Part shown: piece by piece, positions 50,479 to 58,136 of the stretch
Position numbering within the stretch: the stretch's first letter is position 1
Layout of the letters: each line of letters starts with the position of its first letter
NCBI GenBank assembly: GCA_964247695.1
Contig: CAXTVI010000001.1
Coordinates: forward strand, 1-64,000
DNA from: Lichenicoccus sp964247695
Lineage (GTDB): Bacteria; Pseudomonadota; Alphaproteobacteria; Acetobacterales; Acetobacteraceae
Length of the DNA: 64,000 bases
Direction: 5' to 3'
The notes under the pieces: generated by a model
Seen by the model: the letters and a program-made list of their open reading frames with translations, nothing else
Told to the model about the DNA's origin: nothing
The model's database searches: none
Position numbers and translations under genes: made by a program

Positions 50479-52755
50479 ATGGACGAAGATTTCAGGAAGG
50501 CAGCCCTCGACTACCACCGGCTGCCGACCCCCGGTAAGCTCTCCGTCACGCCGACCAAGCGCATGGCGACGCAGCGCGATCTGGCCCTGGCCTACTCGCC
50601 CGGCGTCGCCGCCGCCTGCGAGGAGATCCAGGCCGACCCCTCCCGCGCGCGCGATTACACCGCCCGCGGCAACCTCGTCGGCGTGATCTCCAACGGCACC
50701 GCGGTGTTGGGGCTGGGCAATATCGGCCCGCTCGCCGGCAAGCCGGTGATGGAGGGCAAGGCGGTCCTGTTCAAGAAGTTCGCCGGCATCGACGTGTTCG
50801 ACATCGAGGTGGACGCCTCCGATCCGGACCGCTTCATCGATGTGGTGGCGGCGCTGGAACCGACCTTCGGCGCCATCAACCTCGAGGACATCAAGGCCCC
50901 CGAGTGCTTCCGCATCGAGGCGGAGCTGCGCGCCCGCATGGGCATTCCGGTGTTCCATGACGACCAGCACGGCACCGCGATCGTGGCCGCGGCGGCGGTG
51001 CGCAACGGGCTCGAGGTCCAGGGCAAGACGCTGTCCGACGTGAAGCTGGTGACGTCCGGCGCAGGGGCCGCGGCACTGGCCTGCGTCGACCTGCTGGTGC
51101 AGATGGGCCTGCGCATCGAGAACGTGACCCTCACCGACATCAAGGGCGTCGTGTATCAGGGCCGCGACGACGACATGCAGCCGAACATGGCGCGCTATGC
51201 CCGGCGCACCGACGCGCGCGCGCTGTCCGAGGTGCTGGTCGACGCCGACGTCTTCCTGGGCCTGTCGGCGCCGCGGGTGCTGAAGCCGGAATGGCTCGCC
51301 CAGATGGCGGCCAAGCCGTTCATCCTGGCACTCGCCAACCCGGAGCCCGAGATCCTGCCCGACCTTGCGCGCGCGGTGCGGCCGGATGCGATCATCGCCA
51401 CGGGCCGGTCCGATTATCCGAATCAGGTCAACAACGTGCTGTGCTTCCCGTTCATCTTCCGCGGCGCGCTCGATGTCGGCGCCACCGAGATCAACGAGGA
51501 GATGAAGGTGGCCGCCGTCGAGGCCATCGCGGCACTCGCCCGGGTCGAGGCGAGCGAGGTGGTCACCGCCGCCTATGGCGGCGAGGCGCCGGCGTTCGGA
51601 CCGGAATACATCATCCCCAAGCCGTTCGACCCGCGCCTGATCCTGCATGTGGCGCCGGCGGTGGCGCGCGCGGCGATGGCGTCCGGCGTGGCGACGCGCC
51701 CGATCACCGATTTCGACGAGTACAAGGACGACCTCGAGGTCTTCGTGTTCCGCTCCGGCCAGGTGATGCGGCCGATCTTCGAGGTGGCGCGGCGGGCCAA
51801 CAAGCGCATCGTCTATGCCGAGGGTGAGGATGACCGGGTGCTGCGCGCGGTGCAGACGGTGATCGACGACCGGCTGGCGCGACCGGTCCTGATCGGACGC
51901 CACCGCGTGATCGCCAACCGCATCCAGAGCCTCGGTCTGCGCATGAGCCCCGGCCGGGACGTCGAGGTGCTCGATCCCGAGGAGGATGTGGCGGTGTTCG
52001 GGCCGCTGGTCGACCCGTACCGCAAGATGGTGGAGCGGCGTGGCGTGCCGCCGGTGATGGCCGAACGGCAGTTGCAGCGCCGGCCGACGGTGGCGGCCGC
52101 CATGTTGCTGCATGCGGGGCTGGTGGATGCGGCGCTGGTCGGCGGCCACGGCGACTGGTGGCGTCACATGCACTACTGGCACCCGGTGATCCCGCGCCGG
52201 CCGTCGGTGACCCGGCTGTATGCGCTGTCCGGGCTGATCCAGTCGAACGGCGTGCTGTTCTTCTGCGACACGCACTTCAACCTCGATCCGACCGCCGAGC
52301 AGATCATGGAGATGACCATGCTGGCGGCCGATGCGGTGCGCATGTTCGGCATCACGCCCAGGGCGGCGCTGCTGTCGCATTCCTCGTTCGGCGCCAGCAA
52401 CTCGGACTCCGCGCGCAAGATGCGCCGCGCGCTGGCCCTGCTGCACGAGCATGCGCCTCATCTCGAGGTCGATGGTGAGATGCAGGGCGATGCGGCGCTC
52501 AGTGAAACGTTGCGCGACCGGGTGATGACCTCGGGCCGCCTGAGCGGCACCGCCAACCTGCTGATCATGCCGACGCTGGATGCCGCCAACATCAGCTTCA
52601 ACCTGCTCAAGGCGGCGGGCGAGGGACTGCAGGTCGGCCCGATCACGCTCGGCGCCTGCAAGCCGATCCACACGCTGGCTGGCAGCGCCACGGCGCGGGC
52701 GGTCGTGAACCTCACCGCGCTCGCGGCCCTGCAGGCGGAGCAGCATACGGGCTGA
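50479..52755 (+). CDS. maeB: NADP-dependent malic enzyme with phosphotransacetylase-like domain
   Basis: 758 residues. Malic-enzyme domain, residues about 1-420: LAYSPGVAAACEEIQ, AVLFKKFAGIDVFDIEVD, NLEDIKAPECF, and VTSGAGAAALACVDLL (NADP fold). The C-terminal ~320 residues resemble phosphotransacetylase (FGASNSDSARKMRRALALL, GEGLQVGPITLGACKPIHTL) and are usually non-catalytic, serving in acetyl-CoA sensing. Decarboxylates malate to pyruvate with NADPH. Start at 50479 begins MDEDFRKAALDYHRLPTPGK, as usual for this family. Confidence 0.96.
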   Translation: MDEDFRKAALDYHRLPTPGKLSVTPTKRMATQRDLALAYSPGVAAACEEIQADPSRARDYTARGNLVGVISNGTAVLGLGNIGPLAGKPVMEGKAVLFKKFAGIDVFDIEVDASDPDRFIDVVAALEPTFGAINLEDIKAPECFRIEAELRARMGIPVFHDDQHGTAIVAAAAVRNGLEVQGKTLSDVKLVTSGAGAAALACVDLLVQMGLRIENVTLTDIKGVVYQGRDDDMQPNMARYARRTDARALSEVLVDADVFLGLSAPRVLKPEWLAQMAAKPFILALANPEPEILPDLARAVRPDAIIATGRSDYPNQVNNVLCFPFIFRGALDVGATEINEEMKVAAVEAIAALARVEASEVVTAAYGGEAPAFGPEYIIPKPFDPRLILHVAPAVARAAMASGVATRPITDFDEYKDDLEVFVFRSGQVMRPIFEVARRANKRIVYAEGEDDRVLRAVQTVIDDRLARPVLIGRHRVIANRIQSLGLRMSPGRDVEVLDPEEDVAVFGPLVDPYRKMVERRGVPPVMAERQLQRRPTVAAAMLLHAGLVDAALVGGHGDWWRHMHYWHPVIPRRPSVTRLYALSGLIQSNGVLFFCDTHFNLDPTAEQIMEMTMLAADAVRMFGITPRAALLSHSSFGASNSDSARKMRRALALLHEHAPHLEVDGEMQGDAALSETLRDRVMTSGRLSGTANLLIMPTLDAANISFNLLKAAGEGLQVGPITLGACKPIHTLAGSATARAVVNLTALAALQAEQHTG

Positions 52756-52897
52756 GGCGACACGCCCGGCTGAAGCGGCGGCTGGCGTTGGTTCTTGGCA
52801 AACTGTTACCGAAGGGCTACCCAGGCCGGCGCCGTGATCTGCTACGCTTGGGCCTCGATCTGGGCCACCGGGTCCGTGCTGATAAGGGTTGAATGAC

Positions 52898-53776
52898 GTG
52901 ATCAAGCCTCTGCGTAAGGCGGTCCTGCCGGTTGCGGGCCTCGGAACACGATTTCTGCCGGCCACCAAGGCGATGGCCAAGGAGATGCTCCCGGTGGTCG
53001 ACCGGCCGCTGATCCAGTACTCCATCGACGAGGCGCGGGCGGCCGGGATCGAGCAGTTCTGCATGATCACCGGGCGCGGCAAGACCGCGCTCGTGGAGTA
53101 TTTCGACAAGGCCTACGAGCTCGAGGCGACGCTCAAGCAGCGCGACAAGCCGGAGGCGCTGGAGGCCCTGCGCGCTTCGGAGATGGAGCCCGGCTCGATC
53201 GTGTCGGTGCGCCAGCAGGAGCCGCTCGGCCTGGGCCATGCGATCTGGTGCGCGCGCTCGTTCATCGGCGACGACCCGTTTGCGATCCTGCTGCCCGACG
53301 ACATCATCCTCAGCCAGACGCCGTGCCTGAAGCAACTCGCGGACGCCTACCACGAGACCGGCGGCAACGTGGTCGCCGTGACCGAGGTGCCGCACGAGCA
53401 CACCAACCGCTACGGCATCCTCAAGATCGGCAAGGATGACGGAAGGATGGTCGAGGTGACCGGGCTGGTCGAGAAGCCGAAGCCGGAGGATGCGCCGTCC
53501 AACCTGTCGATCATCGGACGCTACGTGCTCACCGCGGACGTGATGGCGCACCTGTCGAGGCTGGAGCGTGGCGCGGGCAACGAGGTGCAGCTCACCGACG
53601 CGATGGCCAAGATGATTGGCACGGTGCCGTTCCATGGCCTGCGCTACGAAGGCAAGCGCTTCGATTGCGGCGACAAGGTGGGCTTCCTGGAGGCGCAGAT
53701 CGCGTTTGCGCTGGAGCGCGCGGATCTGGGGCCGCAGGTTCGCGAATTCCTCAAATACTATTGCGAGCGCCTCTGA
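52898..53776 (+). CDS. galU: UTP-glucose-1-phosphate uridylyltransferase
   Basis: About 292 residues. Nucleotidyl-transferase start AVLPVAGLGTRFLPATKAMA followed by KEMLPVVDRPLIQY. Also VRQQEPLGLGHAIWCA, FAILLPDDII and the late FDCGDKVGFLEAQIAFA. Makes UDP-glucose for exopolysaccharide, LPS and glycolipids. I favour the GTG at 52898 because AAGGG lies 9 bases before it; a TTG at 52889 would sit directly on that site. Coupled to the next gene by a one-base overlap (TGATG). Confidence 0.95.
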   Translation: MIKPLRKAVLPVAGLGTRFLPATKAMAKEMLPVVDRPLIQYSIDEARAAGIEQFCMITGRGKTALVEYFDKAYELEATLKQRDKPEALEALRASEMEPGSIVSVRQQEPLGLGHAIWCARSFIGDDPFAILLPDDIILSQTPCLKQLADAYHETGGNVVAVTEVPHEHTNRYGILKIGKDDGRMVEVTGLVEKPKPEDAPSNLSIIGRYVLTADVMAHLSRLERGAGNEVQLTDAMAKMIGTVPFHGLRYEGKRFDCGDKVGFLEAQIAFALERADLGPQVREFLKYYCERL

Positions 53777-55185
53777 TGCAGTTCCGCCACGACTTCGATC
53801 CGACCAGCCTGCGCGAGTACGACATTCGCGGCATCGTCGGAAAATCCCTGCATGCGGCTGACGCCTTCGCGATCGGTCGCGCCTTCGGCAGCATCGTCAT
53901 CCGCGGCGGCGGGCAGGTGGTCGCGGTCGGCTATGACGGCCGGCTGTCCTCGCCGGAGCTGGAGCAGTCGTTGGTCACGGGCCTGAAAGCGAGCGGCATC
54001 GAGGTGCTGCGCGTCGGCCGCTGCCCGACGCCGATGCTGTACTATGCCGCCACCACGCTCGCCACCGACGGCGCGATCATGGTGACCGGCAGCCACAACC
54101 CGCCGGACTACAACGGCTTCAAGATGATGCTTGGCCGCAAGCCGTTCTTCGGCGCCCAGATCAAGGAGATCGGCCGGATGGCGTCGGCACCCGATGTCGT
54201 GCCGGAGGCGGAGGGCAGCGATCGTGTCGTCGACATCGCACACGACTACGTGGCGCGCGTGATCTCGGACTGGGACGGCGGCGACCGGCTGCTCAAGGTG
54301 GTCTGGGACAACGGCAACAGCTCGGCGGGCGAGGTGCTGCAGCGTCTGGTGCAGTCGCTGCCTGGCGAGCACACGGTGCTGAACGGCGAGATCGACGGGC
54401 GCTTCCCGGCGCACCATCCCGATCCGACGGTCCCCAAGAATCTCGAGCAGCTGATCGCGGCGGTGCACGAGAAGCAGGCCGATATCGGCATCGCCTTCGA
54501 CGGCGACGCGGATCGCATCGGCGTAGTCGACAACAAGGGCCAGATCCTCTGGGGCGATCAGATCCTGGTGGTGCTCGGCCGCGACGTGCTGCGCGACCAT
54601 CCGGGGGCGACCATCATCGCCGACGTCAAGGCAAGCCAGGTGCTGTTCGACGAGATCACCCGCGCCGGCGGCAACCCGCTGATGTGGAAGACCGGCCATT
54701 CGCTGATCAAGGCGAAGATGGCCGAGACAGGTTCTCCATTGGCCGGCGAGATGTCGGGACACGTGTTCTTCGCCGACAAATGGTACGGCTTCGACGACGC
54801 GCTGTATGCCGCGGTCCGCATGCTCGGCATCGTCGCCCGCATGGACGGTCCGCTCTCGGACGTAAAGGATGCGCTGCCGCACACCGACAGCACGCCCGAG
54901 CTGCGCTTCGACTGCGACGATACCCGCAAGTTCGCGGTGATCGAGGAGGTCGCGGCCCGGCTGAAGGCGGCCGGTGCCCAGGTCTCGTCGATCGACGGAG
55001 TGCGCGTGCGCACCGAGGATGGCTGGTGGCTGTTGCGTGCCTCCAATACCCAGGCGGTGCTGGTGGCGCGTGCCGAGGGCCTCAGCGAGGCCGGGCTCGA
55101 CCGACTGAAGGGCGCTCTGAGTGAGCAGCTGGCGCAGTCTGGCCTCGCGGCGCCCGACTTCTCGGGAGAGAATGCCGGGCATTAG
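53776..55185 (+). CDS. Phosphomannomutase / phosphoglucomutase
   Basis: 469 residues. Phosphoserine loop IMVTGSHNPPDYNGFK (Ser106), metal loop AFDGDADRIGVVD, sugar-binding GEMSGHVFF, and a C-terminal phosphate site (RASNTQAVLVARAEG). Interconverts mannose-6/-1-phosphate and glucose-6/-1-phosphate, giving GalU its glucose-1-phosphate. The start overlaps the galU stop by one base, so the two are coupled. AlgC-like bifunctionality is likely but not proven. Convergent with cheR, 8 bases away. Confidence 0.94.
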   Translation: MQFRHDFDPTSLREYDIRGIVGKSLHAADAFAIGRAFGSIVIRGGGQVVAVGYDGRLSSPELEQSLVTGLKASGIEVLRVGRCPTPMLYYAATTLATDGAIMVTGSHNPPDYNGFKMMLGRKPFFGAQIKEIGRMASAPDVVPEAEGSDRVVDIAHDYVARVISDWDGGDRLLKVVWDNGNSSAGEVLQRLVQSLPGEHTVLNGEIDGRFPAHHPDPTVPKNLEQLIAAVHEKQADIGIAFDGDADRIGVVDNKGQILWGDQILVVLGRDVLRDHPGATIIADVKASQVLFDEITRAGGNPLMWKTGHSLIKAKMAETGSPLAGEMSGHVFFADKWYGFDDALYAAVRMLGIVARMDGPLSDVKDALPHTDSTPELRFDCDDTRKFAVIEEVAARLKAAGAQVSSIDGVRVRTEDGWWLLRASNTQAVLVARAEGLSEAGLDRLKGALSEQLAQSGLAAPDFSGENAGH

Positions 55186-55193
55186 CGCGAGTC

Positions 55194-56075
55194 TCAGCCC
55201 AGGGACACCTTCAGCGGTGTCCTGAGGGCTGCGGCAGGGTTCGCGACCGGCGGCTTGCCGGCAGCGGGCGCTCCTGTTGCGGGCACTTCGAACACGAAAT
55301 GCTCGCCTGCGACCGGCCGCACCGCGCTGGTCAAACCGGTGACGGATTCCGCTGCCCCGAGGAACAGCAGGCCGCCCGGGCTGAGCCTGGAGGCCAGCAT
55401 CTCGAGCACCCGTCCCTTGGTAGGCGGGTCGAAATAGATCAGCACGTTGCGGCAGAAGATGATGTCGAAGCGGCCGAGTGTGCTGGCGTCCGAGAGCAGG
55501 TTCCACTCGCGGAACTCGACCATGTCGCGGATCGGCTTGATCAGCCGCCAGCCTTCGTCCTCCTTCTTGAAATACTTGACCAGCATGCGGGCCGGCAGGC
55601 CGCGCTGCACCTCGAACTGGCTGTAGAGGCCCTCGCGGGCACGGGCCAGCGGGACGCGGGCGATGTCGGTGCCGAGGATCTGCACCATCCGGCCGCCGAG
55701 CTTCGGGCCCAACTCGCTGAACAGCATGGCGAGGGAGTACGCCTCCTGTCCGGTCGCAGCCGCCGCCGACCACACCCGCAACGCGCTTGCCGCCGGGCGG
55801 CCGGCGAGCAGGCGTGGCAGCGCCACGTCGCGAACGTGGTCGAACGGCCGGTTGTCGCGAAAGAACAGCGTCTCGTTGGTGGTGAGCGCCTCGACAACCT
55901 CGTCCTGCAGGGCGCGATCGTGGCGCAGTTGCGGCGCCAGGCCGTGGAAGTCGGCAACGCCGAGGCGGCGCGCGATCGGCGCGAGCCGGGTCTCGAGCAG
56001 GTAGGTCTTGTCCGTGCCAAGCGTCAGCCCGGAGCGGCTCTTCACCAGGGTGGTGATCTCGTCGAAGCTGCTCAT
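55194..56075 (-). CDS. cheR: Chemotaxis protein methyltransferase CheR
   Basis: 293 residues. The N-terminal helical domain (VKSRSGLTLGTDKTYLLETR) precedes the SAM fold (RVWSAAAATGQEAYSLAMLF; FCRNVLIYF; LGAAESV). Methylates glutamates of chemoreceptors for adaptation, opposing CheB. The ATG at 56075 overlaps the cheB stop by four bases. The C-terminal ~30 residues are a Pro/Ala-rich tail not seen in the minimal enzyme. Last gene of the che operon. Confidence 0.95.
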   Translation of the reverse strand: MSSFDEITTLVKSRSGLTLGTDKTYLLETRLAPIARRLGVADFHGLAPQLRHDRALQDEVVEALTTNETLFFRDNRPFDHVRDVALPRLLAGRPAASALRVWSAAAATGQEAYSLAMLFSELGPKLGGRMVQILGTDIARVPLARAREGLYSQFEVQRGLPARMLVKYFKKEDEGWRLIKPIRDMVEFREWNLLSDASTLGRFDIIFCRNVLIYFDPPTKGRVLEMLASRLSPGGLLFLGAAESVTGLTSAVRPVAGEHFVFEVPATGAPAAGKPPVANPAAALRTPLKVSLG

Positions 56076-57202
56076 GCGGATGAACTCACGATCTGGGTGA
56101 CCTTTTCGGCAAGCTCTTCGATACCCAGCACGGCATGGCACAGACCGGCCTTTGCGACGGCGCCGGGCATGCCCCACACCACGCTGCTCGCCTCGTCCTG
56201 CGCCAGCACGGTGCCGCCGGCCTCGACCAGCCCCTGCGCGCCACGCAGTCCGTCCTGGCCCATCCCGGTCAGGATGACCGCGAGTACCCGGCCGCCGCAG
56301 GCGGTCGACGCCGAGCGCAGCATCGGATCGACCGCGGGCCTGCAGGAGTTCTCCGGCGGTTCGCTGGTCAGCTTGACGTGCAAGGCCTGGTTGCCGTGCA
56401 AGGAGGGGCCACGCGCCTGTATCGTGAGGTGCCGGTCGCCGGGTGCGACATAGATCCGGTCCGCACGCAGCACCTCGTCATCGACGGCCTCGCTGCAGCC
56501 GCGTGCTCCGAGCCGGTCGATATGCTCGGCCAGGCTGCGCGTGAACACCGGCGGCATGTGCTGGGTGACGATGATCGGCACCCGCATCGGACGGCTCAGG
56601 GCGCGAAAGAAGCTGAACAGGGCCTGCGGGCCGCCGGTCGAGCTGCCGATCGCCAGCAGCAACGGCGCCTTGCTGGCACGCACCGCCGGTGCCTGGACGG
56701 GTGCGGCCCGCACCAGGGCCGGCGCCCGTGCGCGCTCCGGCGTGCTGCACTGGCGGCGCAGCCGTGCCTGGCCGCGGATCTTGGCGAGGATCTCGCGAGC
56801 GAACTCGTCGATCTGGTGCGCGGCGGGCTTGGGCACGTAGTCGGCAGCACCCGCCTGCAGCGCCTGCATGGCGATGGCGCCCCCTGTCGTGGTCAGGGCG
56901 GACGCCATGATCACCCGGACGCTTGGATCGATCTTCAGCAGCTGCGGCAGCGCGGTCAGGCCGTCCATCACCGGCATCTCGACATCGAGCACCACCACGT
57001 CGATGCCGCCCTGTCGCAAGGCCTCGGCTGCCTTTTCGCCGTTCGCGGCGAGGCCCGCGATCTCGATGTCCGGCTCGGCGCGCAGGATGCGGGCGATGAT
57101 GGAGCGGACGGTGAAGCTGTCGTCGCAGATCAGCACCCGGACCGGCGCGATGCCTGTATGGCCGGAAGCACCTGCTGCAAGACCCTGCCGCGCGCCACTC
57201 AC
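56072..57202 (-). CDS. cheB: Chemotaxis response regulator protein-glutamate methylesterase CheB
   Basis: About 376 residues from the GTG at 57202, which overlaps the cheY stop (GTGA). Receiver domain with Asp73 in VVVLDVEMPVMDG and YVPKPA. An Ala/Pro-rich linker (about 150-178) leads to the methylesterase with the catalytic Ser in LAIGSSTGGPQA (Ser188), His215 in VTQHMPP and the late Asp in LTGMGQDG. Demethylates and deamidates receptors when phosphorylated by CheA. Longer frames upstream overlap cheY and are not used. Confidence 0.95.
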   Translation of the reverse strand: MSGARQGLAAGASGHTGIAPVRVLICDDSFTVRSIIARILRAEPDIEIAGLAANGEKAAEALRQGGIDVVVLDVEMPVMDGLTALPQLLKIDPSVRVIMASALTTTGGAIAMQALQAGAADYVPKPAAHQIDEFAREILAKIRGQARLRRQCSTPERARAPALVRAAPVQAPAVRASKAPLLLAIGSSTGGPQALFSFFRALSRPMRVPIIVTQHMPPVFTRSLAEHIDRLGARGCSEAVDDEVLRADRIYVAPGDRHLTIQARGPSLHGNQALHVKLTSEPPENSCRPAVDPMLRSASTACGGRVLAVILTGMGQDGLRGAQGLVEAGGTVLAQDEASSVVWGMPGAVAKAGLCHAVLGIEELAEKVTQIVSSSA

Positions 57203-57615
57203 GGTCTGTGCCCGGTCAGGCCGAGCTGCTCCAGCTTGCCGAGCAGGATGGCGTCGTCGAACGGCTTCATGATGTATTCCTGTGCGCCGGCCTCGATGGC
57301 GGAGACGATAAAATCGGCGCCGTTCTCGGTGGTGCAGAGGATGACGCTCGGCTCGTCCGGCCCGAAATCGCGTCGCAGCCCGCGCAGGCAGTCGATGCCG
57401 TTCATCACCGGCATGTTCCAGTCGAGCAGCACGACATCCGGCAGGCTGGCATGGCAAGCCGCCAGCGCCTGGGCGCCGTCGCCGGCCTCGGCCACGTCGA
57501 AGCCGGCATGCTCGAGGATCCGTCGCGCGACCTTGCGGACGACCCGGCTGTCATCGACGACCAGGATCCGGGTCGCCCCCGGATGCTCCCCCGCGCTCCT
57601 CGCAGTGTCGCTCAT
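57199..57615 (-). CDS. cheY: Chemotaxis-type response regulator CheY
   Basis: 138 residues. Acidic pair in ILVVDDSRVVRKVAR, phospho-acceptor Asp65 in VVLLDWNMPVMNG, Thr in LCTTEN, Lys in EYIMKPF. A single receiver that carries the signal from CheA to the motor. The ATG at 57615 shares a base with the cheW stop (TGATG). An N-terminal tail of about 15 residues precedes the fold. Within the che operon between cheW and cheB. Confidence 0.95.
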   Translation of the reverse strand: MSDTARSAGEHPGATRILVVDDSRVVRKVARRILEHAGFDVAEAGDGAQALAACHASLPDVVLLDWNMPVMNGIDCLRGLRRDFGPDEPSVILCTTENGADFIVSAIEAGAQEYIMKPFDDAILLGKLEQLGLTGHRP

Positions 57616-58121
57616 CACACCGTCACCCCCTGGTCGAGGAAGAGCAGGCGGCTGATGTCGAGCACCACCATCAGCCGCTCGGGCAGGCGGAAGATGCCTG
57701 CTCCGAACTCAATCCAGACCGCGCCCAGTGTCGGCGGCGACGGCTCGATGTCGGCGGGATCGAGCGTCAAGACCTCGAGCGCCTGGTCGACCAGCAGGGC
57801 ATAGCTGCCCGCACCTTCCTCGGCGACCACCGCGACCGGTCGCAGGCCAGGCGCGGCGGGCTTGAGCGAGAGCCGGCGCCTGAGATCGATCGCGGTCACG
57901 ATCTTGCCGCGCAGGTTGATGTTGCCGGCGATCTCCGGCGGGGCGAGCGGGATGCGCGTCACCACGGTGTCGGCGATGACGTCGCGCACGCCGAGCACCG
58001 GCACGCCGCAGAGCTGGCCGTCGACCAGCAGGGTGAGGAAGCCCTGCTCGCGTTCCTTCTTGCCGTTGAGCACGCTCTGCTCGGCCGAGGTTGCTGCGGA
58101 GTTGCTGCTCGAGGGGTTCAT
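57615..58121 (-). CDS. cheW: Chemotaxis coupling protein CheW
   Basis: 168 residues. CheW fold: FLTLLVDGQLCGVPVLGVRD, IAGNINLRGKIVTAIDLRRR, SYALLVDQALEVL, and a late LDISRLLFL. Links CheA to chemoreceptors. Lies 15 bases after the cheA stop. The N-terminal 25 residues are Ser-rich and variable. Confidence 0.95.
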   Translation of the reverse strand: MNPSSSNSAATSAEQSVLNGKKEREQGFLTLLVDGQLCGVPVLGVRDVIADTVVTRIPLAPPEIAGNINLRGKIVTAIDLRRRLSLKPAAPGLRPVAVVAEEGAGSYALLVDQALEVLTLDPADIEPSPPTLGAVWIEFGAGIFRLPERLMVVLDISRLLFLDQGVTV

Positions 58122-58136
58122 GATGCTGCGTCCGGC

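Noticed and set aside
50305..53109. 934-codon open frame opposite maeB and tRNA-Leu
   Set aside because: Covers a tRNA and a conserved enzyme; no family similarity.
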